Part shown: positions 15,994 through 23,903 of the stretch, in pieces | How the letters are laid out: every line of letters starts with the position of its first letter | How positions within the stretch are numbered: position 1 is the first letter of the stretch | Assembly: GCA_035528905.1 (NCBI GenBank) | Contig: DATKXU010000114.1 | Location: 1-31,816, forward strand | DNA: 31,816 bases | From: DATKXU01 sp035528905 | Lineage (GTDB): Bacteria > Armatimonadota > UBA5829 > DTJY01 | Direction of reading: 5' to 3' | Made by a program: the position numbers and the translations under genes | Notes under the pieces: model-generated | Databases searched by the model: none | The model's input: the letters and a program-made list of their open reading frames with translations, nothing else | Told to the model about the DNA's origin: nothing

Positions 15994-17139
15994 TCATTTC
16001 CCGCCACGATCGGCTGGTGGCTCAGGGATCCAGTGAGACGCGGCTGTGCCCAGGACACGCTCATATGCCTGAAGGGTTAGCTGAGCCGCGCGCTCCCAGG
16101 TGAAGTCCGCCAGAACGTGCTCCTTCAGCCGGCCGCTGCGAGGGGCATGCCATGCTTCCACGACGGCTTGCCTGACGGAGCCGAGGTCCAGGGGATCGCA
16201 GACCCAGACATCGTCGCCGAAGTATTCCGCTATCGGGCCGTGGAAGCTCACGACGCAGTTCGCGCCGCTGGCCGCCGCCTCCAGGGTCGTCAGGCCGGGG
16301 CTTTCCCTCAGGCTTGGAAGCGCATGCACCTTGGCGCGCTCGTAGAAGCCGGCCAGACAGCGGTGCGGAATGAATCCAAGGCAGTAGGTGTTTCCCCGCT
16401 TCATGCCCAGGCGCTGGCAATCCTGACCATAAGGCCCATCGTGGTCCGGCCCGATGAACACCAGCGGAATATCCGGGACGGCCATAAGTGCCTTTACGAG
16501 CGCCAACTGCCCCTTTACCGGGTAGTAGGTGCCGACTTCCAGCACGTACTCGGGCGGCAGGTCGCGCAGCATGCCGTGCTCGAAGTCCGAATCCTTCGCA
16601 TCGCTCTCAACCCGGATTCCGTTCGGAACCACGACCGCCTTGCCGCGAACGCTGGGGAGGTTGAAGATCAGCGCGATGATCTCCAGCTCGGAATACGAGT
16701 TCGGCAGCAGCAGGTCGGCCTCCGACAGCATCCTGCGCGCGTTTCTGGCGATGCGCCGGCGGCATGGATACGTCCGCGCGTTGAAGTACAGGCGCGGCAG
16801 GGCCTTGTGAATACGGGAAAGCAGCTTGATTTCAGGGAACGGGATGTATCTGAAATGGTCGTCCAATGCCAATATGTGCCGCATGTCCCAGTATATGGTG
16901 GAGACGACGACCGGCTTGCCGTGCTTCTTGGCGTTCAGAAGCTGCGCGAGGCTGTAGTCCGCCCTCTGGATATTGAATATATGGACGAGGTCGTAGCCGG
17001 TGACGTCCGGCTCCTGCTCCAGGTTGATTTCGACATCCACACCGAGCTTGGCGAGGGCGTCCCTCGTCTCGTACATCTGGACGGTGTCTCCGCCGTGGCC
17101 TTCGAGAGCGTCGTATCTGTTTTGGAAAAGGACCCTCAA
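15994..17139 (-). CDS. GT4-like glycosyltransferase with TTG start
   Basis: This 381-residue GT-B protein has an N-terminal MRVLFQNRYDALEGHGGDTV loop. Donor-site features are YVLEVGTYYPVKGQLALVKA, FIGPDHDGP, GFIPHRCLAGFYERAKVHAL and RESPGLTTLEAAASGANCVV. The start is a TTG: an in-frame TGA stands immediately before it, GAGGTG lies 8 bases upstream, and the next ATG would delete the first beta strand. The enzyme most likely adds a sugar early in chain assembly. The next gene begins 7 bases after its stop. Confidence 0.88.
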   Translation of the reverse strand: MRVLFQNRYDALEGHGGDTVQMYETRDALAKLGVDVEINLEQEPDVTGYDLVHIFNIQRADYSLAQLLNAKKHGKPVVVSTIYWDMRHILALDDHFRYIPFPEIKLLSRIHKALPRLYFNARTYPCRRRIARNARRMLSEADLLLPNSYSELEIIALIFNLPSVRGKAVVVPNGIRVESDAKDSDFEHGMLRDLPPEYVLEVGTYYPVKGQLALVKALMAVPDIPLVFIGPDHDGPYGQDCQRLGMKRGNTYCLGFIPHRCLAGFYERAKVHALPSLRESPGLTTLEAAASGANCVVSFHGPIAEYFGDDVWVCDPLDLGSVRQAVVEAWHAPRSGRLKEHVLADFTWERAAQLTLQAYERVLGTAASHWIPEPPADRGGK

Positions 17140-17165
17140 TCAACACACCTCACGCGCAGGTCTGC

Positions 17166-17912
17166 TCATTTGGCGTCAGGAGCACCGCTCCTGGTACTCT
17201 CGACGTAGGCCTCCAGGACGCTCTCTACGTCTCCATCGCGCTGAATGCTTCCCGAATCCAGCCAGATCGCCCGCGTGGCGACATCCCTCACCACTTTCAG
17301 ATCGTGGGAGACGAAGAGAATCGTCTTCCCCAGGCGCTGGAACTCCCGAACCTTCTCATAGCACTTCTGCTGGAAGCTCTCATCCCCGACGGCAAGCACC
17401 TCGTCAACAAGCAGGATATCCGGGTCAACCTGAACTGCGAGCGAGAACCCCAGCCGCATGACCATTCCGGAGGAATACATTCGGAGTGGGGCGTCAATGA
17501 ACTGCTCCATCTCGGCGAATGAGACTATTGCGTCGAAGCGCTTCCTGATCTCCCGCCGGCTCAGCCCCAGGATCGAGCCGTCGAGGTAAATGTTTTCGAT
17601 GCCGGTCAAGTCGGGGTGAAATCCCGCGCCTAGTTCGAGCAAACCTGAAACCCGGCCGTTCATGACCACCTTGCCGGAGGTGGGCCTGTACACCCTCGAC
17701 ATGATGCCGAGGAGCGTGCTCTTGCCGGAGCCGTTTCTGCCGACTATCGCCACCGTCTCACCGGGTTCAACCGAGAAGCTGACGCCCTTCAGCGCATGGA
17801 TGTCCTCATACGTGGCGCGCCGGAAGGACAAAGCCAGCGCCTTGAGGGAGCCGATCCTCTCGTGGCTTAGTCTAAACGTCTTATGCAAGTCCTCGACTAT
17901 TATGGCTTCCAT
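17166..17912 (-). CDS. wzt: ABC transporter ATPase for polysaccharide export (Wzt/TagH type)
   Basis: The protein has 248 residues. Walker A GRNGSGKST (58-66), the polysaccharide-exporter signature YSSGMVMRLGFSLA, Walker B DILLVDEVLAVGDE and the switch histidine in LFVSHDLKVV are all present. The ELGAGFHPDLTGIENIY segment is characteristic of Wzt/TagH/KpsT. It is the short form without the C-terminal carbohydrate-binding domain, so it probably does not read a chain-end modification. It drives export of a lipid-linked glycan together with Wzm, whose stop lies 3 bases before this ATG. Confidence 0.95.
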   Translation of the reverse strand: MEAIIVEDLHKTFRLSHERIGSLKALALSFRRATYEDIHALKGVSFSVEPGETVAIVGRNGSGKSTLLGIMSRVYRPTSGKVVMNGRVSGLLELGAGFHPDLTGIENIYLDGSILGLSRREIRKRFDAIVSFAEMEQFIDAPLRMYSSGMVMRLGFSLAVQVDPDILLVDEVLAVGDESFQQKCYEKVREFQRLGKTILFVSHDLKVVRDVATRAIWLDSGSIQRDGDVESVLEAYVESTRSGAPDAK

Positions 17913-17915
17913 ATT

Positions 17916-18749
17916 TCAAACCCGCTCCGCGAAGTACCATTTCTTGCTGTTGAAGAACGCGTAGCCCGCGATGAAGATGAGCAGCGAAGTCAGGCCGGCG
18001 AGCGCCAGATACCAGTAGTTGAGCGGGATGTCGTGGATGCCTGCGGCGTTGTAACCGGGCAGCAGGAGCTTCCTGTAGGCCGTGACGAGAAAAGAGAGCG
18101 GATTCACGTTGTAAATCCCGACCACGAGCGGCTTGTACGCGGCAGGCACGCGCCCGGAATAGACGATCTGCTCTGCCAGATAGATGATCGGCGTCAGGTA
18201 GAACAGCAGGCTCAAGACGACTGTCGCCACGTACTTGATATCGTTGTAGAAGACGTTCAGACAGGAAACGAAGAATGCCACTCCCGTGTTCAGCAGGAGT
18301 TGGATGAATACGACCACGGGAAGCAGCAGCCATGTGATAAGTATGTCCGTTCTCAAATACAGTTTGAGGTAGATGAAGAATACTCCCAGCGCCAGTATGA
18401 AATGCACCAGGTTCGAGAGCACGATGGAAGCCGGCAGTATTTCCCGCGGGAAATACGTTTTCTTCACCATATGGCTGTGAAACAGCACAGATGTAGCCGA
18501 ATCGAGCACCGACATCTGGAAGAAGGTCCACGGCAGGAAGGCGCAGAGCACGTATGCGGAGTAGTTCGGGATGGTCACCTTCATGATGAACTTGAAGACT
18601 ATGGTTATCGTTGCCACTTGCAGAAGCGGGTTCGTAAGCGACCAGAAGAACCCCAGGACGGAGCTCTTGTACCGAACCTTCAAGTCACGGACGACCAGGT
18701 TGAGCAGCAGCTCCCGATACCGCACGACCTCGGCAAGATCCTTGAGCAT
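17916..18749 (-). CDS. wzm: ABC-2 type polysaccharide export permease (Wzm type)
   Basis: This 277-residue integral membrane protein opens with the family's amphipathic segment YRELLLNLVVRDLKVRYKSS and LGFFWSLTNPLLQ, followed by about six membrane spans. The motif TYFPREILPASIVLSNLVHF matches the ABC-2 KpsM/Wzm/TagG coupling region. With Wzt it moves a lipid-linked polysaccharide across the inner membrane. It starts 16 bases after the small HTH gene. Confidence 0.94.
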   Translation of the reverse strand: MLKDLAEVVRYRELLLNLVVRDLKVRYKSSVLGFFWSLTNPLLQVATITIVFKFIMKVTIPNYSAYVLCAFLPWTFFQMSVLDSATSVLFHSHMVKKTYFPREILPASIVLSNLVHFILALGVFFIYLKLYLRTDILITWLLLPVVVFIQLLLNTGVAFFVSCLNVFYNDIKYVATVVLSLLFYLTPIIYLAEQIVYSGRVPAAYKPLVVGIYNVNPLSFLVTAYRKLLLPGYNAAGIHDIPLNYWYLALAGLTSLLIFIAGYAFFNSKKWYFAERV

Positions 18750-18765
18750 TGGCTAGTCCCTCGGT

Positions 18766-18969
18766 TTAGCCTGCGTCTATGGTGTTGTCTCTGGCGGGCA
18801 CCAGAAGTCTCAGCAGCTCGGGCTTCGGGATGAGCACCTTGCGCTTTCCGGCGACGCGAAAGGCGTTCATCTTGCCCTGGCGGATGTACGATCTGATGCT
18901 CGACTGGCTGACCTTGAGGTACTGCGCAGCCTGCTTGATTGTGAACAGATCGGAGAGGTCTACGTCCAT
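18766..18969 (-). CDS. Small excisionase/MerR-type helix-turn-helix protein
   Basis: From ATG 18969 it has 67 residues; AAGGGG lies about 12 bases upstream, and a GTG at 18981 is the alternative start. FTIKQAAQYLKVSQSSIRSYIRQGKM is a winged HTH of the excisionase (HTH_17) class, followed by the wing FRVAGKRKVLIP. There is no dimerisation or effector domain. It is the first gene behind the strong promoter at 19055-19083 and is 16 bases from wzm. A regulator of the glycan operon is likelier than a phage excisionase, since no integrase is nearby. Confidence 0.82.
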   Translation of the reverse strand: MDVDLSDLFTIKQAAQYLKVSQSSIRSYIRQGKMNAFRVAGKRKVLIPKPELLRLLVPARDNTIDAG

Positions 18970-18984
18970 AGATGCCGACACCCC

Positions 18985-19042
18985 TTGTGAGTCGTCAGTC
19001 GTGAGTGGTCAGTGAAAACCGAGCACTAGCTACTGACGACTG
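18985..19042. repeat. Seven-base-period array with inverted arm
   Basis: GTGAGTC, GTCAGTC, GTGAGTG, GTCAGTG is followed after about 15 bases by ACTGACGACTG, the complement of the array's own CAGTCGT/CAGT units. It lies in the leader of the HTH-wzm transcript and could fold into a hairpin. Confidence 0.7.
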
Positions 19043-19054
19043 TATTCCACGCAC

Positions 19055-19083
19055 AGTATATCTCTGTTCATACTAGTTGTCAA
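19055..19083 (-). promoter_or_regulatory. Promoter of the HTH-wzm-wzt-glycosyltransferase operon
   Basis: On the - strand TTGACA (19083-19078) and TATACT (19060-19055) are separated by 17 bases. The predicted start near 19048 gives a leader of about 80 bases that contains the repeat array. Confidence 0.82.
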
Positions 19084-19123
19084 ATGTTGAGAGATGCGGA
19101 TCAGGAGCGAGCCGGAGAGAAGC

Positions 19124-19162
19124 AAAAAGCCCCCGAATCCGTGGATGGAATCGGAGGCTTTC
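19124..19162 (-). terminator. Terminator T1 of a repeated terminator family
   Basis: Read on the - strand, AAAGCCTCCGATTCC and GGATTCGGGGGCTTT form a near-perfect stem followed by TTT. Closely related copies stand at 21341, 21954 and 24595. It ends transcription coming from the decayed PEP-CTERM gene and the membrane-protein gene, and insulates the glycan promoter. Confidence 0.75.
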
Positions 19163-19184
19163 GAGAACAGGTTCTATTCGGGCA

Positions 19185-19417
19185 TTATCTCGATCTTCGT
19201 CTCAGCGCCAACGCAAGGCCCGGCAGGCCCGGGACTCCATCGCCCCGGCCGGGTTCAGGTCCACCCGGCTCGCGGCGGTTCCGCTCCAAAGGCTGGCGCG
19301 CTCGTGGCCGTCGACCTCGGCGCAGCCCCCCGACAAAGCACATCCGAGGCCTATGAGTTGTCCGTTCGTTTTTCGACCCCCCTGCAACCAGATTTGCGCC
19401 TGAACATCCGCCGACAA
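19185..19417 (-). pseudogene. Decayed PEP-CTERM / HAF-repeat-like protein fragment
   Basis: One frame carries HERASLWSGTAASRVDLNPAG, a unit of the extracellular 'HA-LWSGTAAS-VDLNP' repeat type. The sorting tail PEPG...GLPGLALALRRR lies in a different frame and ends at TAA 19187-19185. A frameshift therefore separates the repeat from its PEP-CTERM signal (Pro-Glu-Pro, hydrophobic span, basic end). No start codon or signal peptide remains. T1 follows directly. The region 19418-19564 shows nothing I recognise. Confidence 0.6.
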
Positions 19418-19564
19418 GAACCAGTCATCAGCCCAGGCCTACCGCATCAGTCTATGCATCTAGCGACTGATTTCGTGCTAACGATAGCATATTCGCCGGC
19501 CAGGGTACCATCCGCAGAAGGCCAAGAATGTTTCCAGTCTCGGTGACGGGGTTCCTGCGGTATG

Positions 19565-21196
19565 TCACCGCGTATTCGGCGACGGGCTGTACCGCCAGAT
19601 CCTCGCCCGAGAGCTCTGACCGGGCTGCATCCCGCTCACCGTGTACTTCGCCGACTGGTAGACCAGGTCTGCCGCACGCAGGCGGATCTCGCCGGCTGCG
19701 CGCTCATGCAGGTGGCAGGGAATCCCAATGGCGACTTCCCCGCTCTCATTATACTCGGTTTCCCAGCCCGGGCAGAGACCGTGTGATGCGAAGTAGGTCA
19801 CGCCCACCTTGCGCAGGTAGTCATGCAGGCGCCCCTGCGAGCCATACTCCTGGTACTCCAGGTTGTTGACGATGCCGTCCAGGTTGACCACCCGCCTGTC
19901 CGAAAAGTATCCGAACGTTCCGGCATCAGTCATGCCGAAGACCGCATCCGGCGGGGTGTTGGCCCGTGCCCAGAGCGCAGCATCGTAGACATAGTGCGTC
20001 CAGCCCGGCGCTACTCTATCAGTAACGAGCCGGGTGTAGTAGCGCGCCGGGATTCCCAGAGCGGCCACGGCGAAAAGCGGCATCACGGCCCACACCAGAC
20101 TCGATCGCTTCGACAGCCACTTGCTTTGGAAAAGCCAGCTTCCGATCATGGCGGCGTTTAGTATAGCAACTAGCATGTACGGCTCGAAATACCAGCTGAA
20201 GACCGCCCACCTCAGGAAGAAGAGCACGTAGCCCAGATGGAGAATTACACAGATATCCAAAACGAAAAGAAGCCGGAGATCGTTGGCCGCATCCGTCCGA
20301 TGGTGCCGGACCAAAAGCACGATGACCCAGATGGTCGCGATACCGACCGCCAAGGCAGACGCCGCTCCCGACCAACTCGAAGTAATGTTCTCCGGGTGAA
20401 AATGCGGGTGAGGAAACGAGCTCTTCAGCATGCCGCTGACGGGCATGTACGTGCCGAATACGTGCTTATTCAGGACCATGTAGGCGACAAGGGCCAGCGC
20501 CGGCAGGATGAATACGGAAGCCCATCTGGAGACCAGCCTGCGGAAGCCGTCTCGCCAGTGAAGGACAGCTAGGACCATGGCCAGGCCGGGGATGAGGAAG
20601 ATCCAGTCCAGCCGGGAGAACACCGCCAGCGTGATGAGCGCCCCGAGGGCAAGTCCATCGCGGGCGGTGGCCCGGGCGTCGAGCAGCTTGCCGCTCCTGG
20701 TGAAGCAGAAGAGCAGAATAAGGCTGAGGTCGAGGAGGCCCGTTTCCATCCCGCTCAGGTAGGTGAACATCCGCAGTGTCACCATGAAGAAAGACAGCAC
20801 CGCGAACAACGCCCAGGCTGACCCTCTATCACGCAGGCCGGCCCAGAGAAGAAGCGCACTGGCAACCCACAGAGCTGCTCCCATGCTCAAGACTGCCCGC
20901 AGTCCAGCGTACATGCCGGGCACGACCTTATAGGCGAGAACGCAGAGCATGAACCACAGCGGGTGGTATCCGTTGGTCTTGTTGATCCCGTCGAAGGTGG
21001 AGCCGAGGCCCGCTGCCATGTTGCGCGCGGTCTGGAAATAGTAGAAGGAGTCGTCCGTCACAAGCCACAAGAGGCGTCTCGTAGGGGACATCCACACGAG
21101 GTGGAGCATCACGGCTGCTGCTGCGAAGGTGAAGACGACAAAGGATATATGTAGTATGCGGTTCGACAGGGCTGTCTTGCTGCTTGTCTTACCCAT
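19565..21196 (-). CDS. Polytopic membrane protein, GT-C glycosyltransferase-like
   Basis: The start at 21196 is preceded by GGAGG 10 bases upstream, giving 543 residues; the frame is open to 21283. After the first membrane span an Asp-Asp pair (48-49) in VTDDSFYYFQTARN is followed by GSTFDGINKTNGYHPLW. That layout is typical of GT-C enzymes, which use acidic residues in the first outer loop to act on polyprenyl-linked sugars. Roughly ten further spans follow. A C-terminal outer domain contains DAGTFGYFSDRRVVNLDG, common in these uncharacterised families. It likely decorates a glycan or glycoprotein on the outer face of the membrane; the substrate is unknown. Confidence 0.78.
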   Translation of the reverse strand: MGKTSSKTALSNRILHISFVVFTFAAAAVMLHLVWMSPTRRLLWLVTDDSFYYFQTARNMAAGLGSTFDGINKTNGYHPLWFMLCVLAYKVVPGMYAGLRAVLSMGAALWVASALLLWAGLRDRGSAWALFAVLSFFMVTLRMFTYLSGMETGLLDLSLILLFCFTRSGKLLDARATARDGLALGALITLAVFSRLDWIFLIPGLAMVLAVLHWRDGFRRLVSRWASVFILPALALVAYMVLNKHVFGTYMPVSGMLKSSFPHPHFHPENITSSWSGAASALAVGIATIWVIVLLVRHHRTDAANDLRLLFVLDICVILHLGYVLFFLRWAVFSWYFEPYMLVAILNAAMIGSWLFQSKWLSKRSSLVWAVMPLFAVAALGIPARYYTRLVTDRVAPGWTHYVYDAALWARANTPPDAVFGMTDAGTFGYFSDRRVVNLDGIVNNLEYQEYGSQGRLHDYLRKVGVTYFASHGLCPGWETEYNESGEVAIGIPCHLHERAAGEIRLRAADLVYQSAKYTVSGMQPGQSSRARIWRYSPSPNTR

Positions 21197-21340
21197 GCCG
21201 GACTTGCCTCCGCTATACATGATAGCCCAGAGACGTAGATCAGCGCCTCTTCTTTGGCCGCTCAATCTACCGCGCTTGCGCACTCAGAATCGTGCAAGAA
21301 GCGTGCCACACGCAGGAAGCAGGTCATGGTCTGGAAGCAC

Positions 21341-21414
21341 GAAAAAGCCGCCGGACTCTTGATGGAATACGACGGTTTTCGATAAGAAGCCGGCGACGAG
21401 CTATTCTTTCGCGC
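21341..21414 (-). repeat. 5S rRNA 3'-end remnant followed by decayed terminator T2
   Basis: Just downstream of hicA, about 24 bases (21388-21411, AGCCGGCGACGAGCTATTC on +) match the 3' end of the 5S gene at 25225 with a few changes. They are followed on the - strand by a hairpin (21341-21381, ending in CGGCGGCTTTTTC) that is a degenerate relative of T1 and T4. Confidence 0.65.
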
Positions 21415-21418
21415 CGCG

Positions 21419-21640
21419 TCAGACCAGTTCCAGAAACTCGTCTATCGTCAAGCCAGCATTTCGAATCAGAGCGCGGAGTGTGCCGATTGAAAGCTCCTTG
21501 TGCTGCGGGAGGGAAAGATTCGCTCGAACTCCGGGCTTCACCATTACGAGGTGGCTGCCAAGTTGTCCGATGGGCTTCCAGCCAGCTTTGCCGAATGCCC
21601 TGGCCGCTTCCTTGCCGGAGATGTTGGTCAACTTGCCCAC
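21419..21640 (-). CDS. hicA: HicA-type mRNA interferase toxin
   Basis: This 73-residue protein has the HicA double-stranded-RNA-binding-like fold. SGKEAARAFGKAGWKP leads to GSHLVMV with the catalytic histidine at 30, then LPQHKELSIGTLRALIRNAGLTIDEFLELV. It should cleave mRNAs when free of HicB. The start is a GTG, 4 bases after the hicB stop, so antitoxin is made first, as in most hicBA-ordered loci. Confidence 0.9.
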   Translation of the reverse strand: MGKLTNISGKEAARAFGKAGWKPIGQLGSHLVMVKPGVRANLSLPQHKELSIGTLRALIRNAGLTIDEFLELV

Positions 21641-21644
21641 TGAA

Positions 21645-21860
21645 CTACACCGCTACTACTATTGGTTCCCGCCCTGTTCCACAGGGCATCTCGGAGACAG
21701 CCTTCTGGTCCTCGGCCCAGAGCCATGCGGTGATGGCCTCCTTGATATTCTCTAAGGCTTCCTTTTCATCTTTGCCCTGGGAGACACAGCCGGGAAGGGC
21801 TGGGCACTCGGCAACGATCCACCCGTCCTCGGCTCGCTCCAAGACTACATGAAATATCAT
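21645..21860 (-). CDS. hicB: HicB-type antitoxin
   Basis: The 71 residues form the partial RNase H-like HicB fold: VVLERAEDGWIVAECPALPGCVSQGKDEKEALENIKEAI. There is no C-terminal DNA-binding domain, so this is the short form. A strong GAGGTGGCGAG precedes the ATG at 21860. It pairs with the HicA encoded 4 bases downstream. An extended -10 at 21922 is its likely promoter. Confidence 0.88.
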   Translation of the reverse strand: MIFHVVLERAEDGWIVAECPALPGCVSQGKDEKEALENIKEAITAWLWAEDQKAVSEMPCGTGREPIVVAV

Positions 21861-21921
21861 CTCGCCACCTCTGGTCCAGCCGTATGATGGTCACACGGCG
21901 GTACGCGATACTGCACAACGT

Positions 21922-21930
21922 ATTATACCA
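21922..21930 (-). promoter_or_regulatory. Extended -10 promoter of hicBA
   Basis: Read on the - strand, TGGTATAAT is a perfect extended -10 element, 62 bases before the hicB ATG. No -35 is evident. Confidence 0.55.
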
Positions 21931-21953
21931 TATCCACAGAAACCGCCGTGCCA

Positions 21954-21992
21954 AAGAAGCCCCCGAATCCGCAGATGGACTCGGAGGCCCTG
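21954..21992 (-). terminator. Terminator T3 of the repeated family
   Basis: On the - strand GGCCTCCGAGTCC pairs with GGATTCGGGGGCTTCTTT around the loop ATCTGC, which is identical to that of T4. It closes the PEP-CTERM pseudogene. Confidence 0.7.
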
Positions 21993-22017
21993 GAGGAAAG
22001 AGTGGCTGATTTGGAGG

Positions 22018-22415
22018 TCACCGCAATCTTCGCCTCAGGCACAGGGCAAGGCCGGGTAGTCCGGCCACCAGCGCGAGAAGCGACGACGGCTGAGGGATGA
22101 CATTGTGCCAGAGCAGCGCTTCACTTCGGTTTAGCGTGTAGTTCCAGCCGTACCCGGCGACCCAGACGTCGTTCCCCCTAACGTCGATCCCTTTAGCCTC
22201 AGAATACTGATAAACCCCGGACTCCAGGTTTGACCATTTACGAGGTGGCTGCCGCCCTGCCGACCGCCGGAGACTCCATAGACGCATGAAGAATCCGCCC
22301 CGGCCGGGCGCAGGTTGATGACCTCGACTCCCGCCGACGCGGGAAGGCTCAACGCCCCATAGATTAGGAGCAGAGCAACTGCGCAAAAAGCCAGATCCTT
22401 TTCCCTGGCTGTCAC
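22018..22415 (-). pseudogene. Frameshifted PEP-CTERM protein gene
   Basis: The frame from ATG 22415 gives a signal peptide (FCAVALLLIYGALSLPASA) and a repeat-like CVYGVSGGRQGGSH. A different frame ends in EALLWHNVIPQPSSLLALV followed by AGLPGLALCLRRRLR, a PEP-CTERM-type tail (Pro-Gln-Pro, hydrophobic span, arginine end). The two halves overlap out of frame around 22190-22290, so a frameshift or small deletion has broken the gene. It still has a promoter (22461-22489) and terminator T3. The intact form would have been an exosortase-sorted surface protein. Confidence 0.65.
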
Positions 22416-22460
22416 CCTAACGCATCTACTTAAGCGCCCATCTAGGCGACACCTAAAGGC

Positions 22461-22489
22461 AATCTATCACTCCAAAACCTGCTTGTCAA
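22461..22489 (-). promoter_or_regulatory. Promoter of the PEP-CTERM pseudogene
   Basis: TTGACA (22489-22484) and TAGATT (22466-22461) on the - strand have a 17-base spacing, 46 bases before the pseudogene ATG. Confidence 0.6.
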
Positions 22490-22547
22490 CGGCTCAGCAT
22501 GTCGCTCCGCAAGAACCAGGAAATTTACCGGGTATGAGCCAAATCCC

Positions 22548-23300
22548 TCATTCGGCGCGTTCGATGAGTTCTATGCCCGACTTTGCCAGGCGCGCTGCGG
22601 CCTTCGTCCACGCGCTTTCCTCGTGCAGCCTTCTGGTTTTCTCCGACAGGCTGCTGCAATTGCTCGCAACAACCTCGAATACCCGGTGCGCGATGACCAG
22701 ATTGCCCACGCCGTTTGCGTGTACGCCGTCCTGATGAATCAGCCAGTCGGCCTCCCCCTGCGCCGACCACACATCCGCCAGGAGGCAGGAGTTCTCGGCG
22801 GCTATCCCGGCGATAGCGGCGTTATAAGCCATCGTCGCTTCACGGCTGCCCTTGTCGAACGGCGGATACCGGTCAAAGGCCGCCATGTGGTAGACGGTCG
22901 TGAGGACGATCATGGGATCGCACGCGGACCTCACATGTCGCACGATAGTCTCCATGTCCTCTGCGAACTCCTGCACGTCCATGCCCGCCCGCATGTCGTT
23001 TAGCCCGTAGGCCATCACGAAGAGGTCCGGGTCAGCTGCGATCACCCGCTCCTGATAGCGTTCCATTGCGCTCGGCTTCGCGGAGGCTTCATAGCCCGGA
23101 CTCCTGGGGGAAATCACGCTGGCGCTTATCCCTTCGTTATGGTAGGCGACCGGCTGTTCCTGGCAGAGGTTGATCAAGTCCGCCAGGACATCCGGCCACC
23201 GGCGCTCCTCCCCGGTGAGCCATGGCCCTCCGCGAACCGTGCTCTCGCCGAGGACGACGAGCGTCCTGAACGGCTGTGGGTGGTAGTCCCGCTTAGGCAT
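22548..23300 (-). CDS. SGNH/GDSL-like hydrolase
   Basis: The protein has 250 residues. The nucleophile block is LGEST (Ser20, with Glu in place of the Asp of GDS). Block III is YGLNDM (Asn101) and the catalytic pair is DGVHANG (Asp191, His194). These fit the SGNH esterase/lipase superfamily. There is no signal peptide, so a cytoplasmic esterase or deacetylase is expected; a carbohydrate ester is a plausible substrate. It starts 7 bases after the DinB-like gene and is probably co-transcribed with it. Confidence 0.88.
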   Translation of the reverse strand: MPKRDYHPQPFRTLVVLGESTVRGGPWLTGEERRWPDVLADLINLCQEQPVAYHNEGISASVISPRSPGYEASAKPSAMERYQERVIAADPDLFVMAYGLNDMRAGMDVQEFAEDMETIVRHVRSACDPMIVLTTVYHMAAFDRYPPFDKGSREATMAYNAAIAGIAAENSCLLADVWSAQGEADWLIHQDGVHANGVGNLVIAHRVFEVVASNCSSLSEKTRRLHEESAWTKAAARLAKSGIELIERAE

Positions 23301-23307
23301 GAGACGC

Positions 23308-23787
23308 CTACTCTCCGGTATTGCCGTAGATCGCGGCGTAATAATCCCACGAGGGATCCGTGGCCATTCGAATGAACGCCACCTGTCCCGCGTGGTAGTA
23401 GTCTTCGGATGCGATACCGAGGATCGCGCGCCCGAGCTTCTCCTTGCCCGTGAAGAAGAACACCTCGGCGTCCAGCGGGGCGCCGGCGAACCGCTCCCTC
23501 AGGAACGCGCACAGCTCCTCGTGCGACTTCTCCAGACGGGAGAGCAGCCTGGCCGCGTCGGTCTCATGCTCCTCGACCGCCTGGAAATCCGGCATGGCGC
23601 CTGTCCTGAGTATCTCCACGTACGCCCGGTCGTCCGAGACGAGATGGGCTAAGGTCTCCCGTATGGATTTGCACTCCGGATACGGCTTCCAGTCCCACTG
23701 GTCGTCCCTCAAGCCCTTCAAGTGCTTCAGGAAGTGCCGCCGCGATTCGCGGATGCTCTCAATCAGGCTGCTTAGGTCTAACTCCAT
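23308..23787 (-). CDS. DinB/YfiT-family putative metal-dependent protein
   Basis: This 159-residue four-helix-bundle protein has the family's metal-binding layout: TLAHLVSDDRAYVE (His48) at the end of helix 2 and EDYYHAGQVAFIR (His132) on helix 4. The second late histidine found in many members appears replaced by valine, so the site may hold metal differently. Members include bacillithiol transferases and other thiol-dependent enzymes. AAGAGGAGG precedes the ATG, and a -10 box TATACT lies at 23828-23823 with only a weak -35. Confidence 0.85.
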   Translation of the reverse strand: MELDLSSLIESIRESRRHFLKHLKGLRDDQWDWKPYPECKSIRETLAHLVSDDRAYVEILRTGAMPDFQAVEEHETDAARLLSRLEKSHEELCAFLRERFAGAPLDAEVFFFTGKEKLGRAILGIASEDYYHAGQVAFIRMATDPSWDYYAAIYGNTGE

Positions 23788-23822
23788 TATTTCGCCTCCT
23801 CTTGGGCCGCTACTCTAAGGAT

Positions 23823-23828
23823 AGTATA
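23823..23828 (-). promoter_or_regulatory. Probable -10 box of the DinB-SGNH operon
   Basis: TATACT on the - strand stands 36 bases before the DinB ATG; the -35 region is poor. A 7-bp hairpin (GAATGCC 23879-23885 with GGCATTC 23894-23900) sits between it and the preceding methyltransferase stop. Confidence 0.45.
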
Positions 23829-23903
23829 GCAACTGTAGGGGAATACTAGAAGCCGTTGCCCGCATCCGTCTGCATGTAGAATGCCCATCCATAGGCATTC
23901 GTT

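Noticed and set aside
16117..17208. Long + strand frame opposite a glycosyltransferase
   Set aside because: The - strand product has clear GT-B motifs; the + frame is a codon-bias shadow.
17883..18833. 316-codon + strand frame opposite wzm
   Set aside because: The - strand encodes a classic ABC-2 permease; the + frame is charged, low-complexity shadow sequence.
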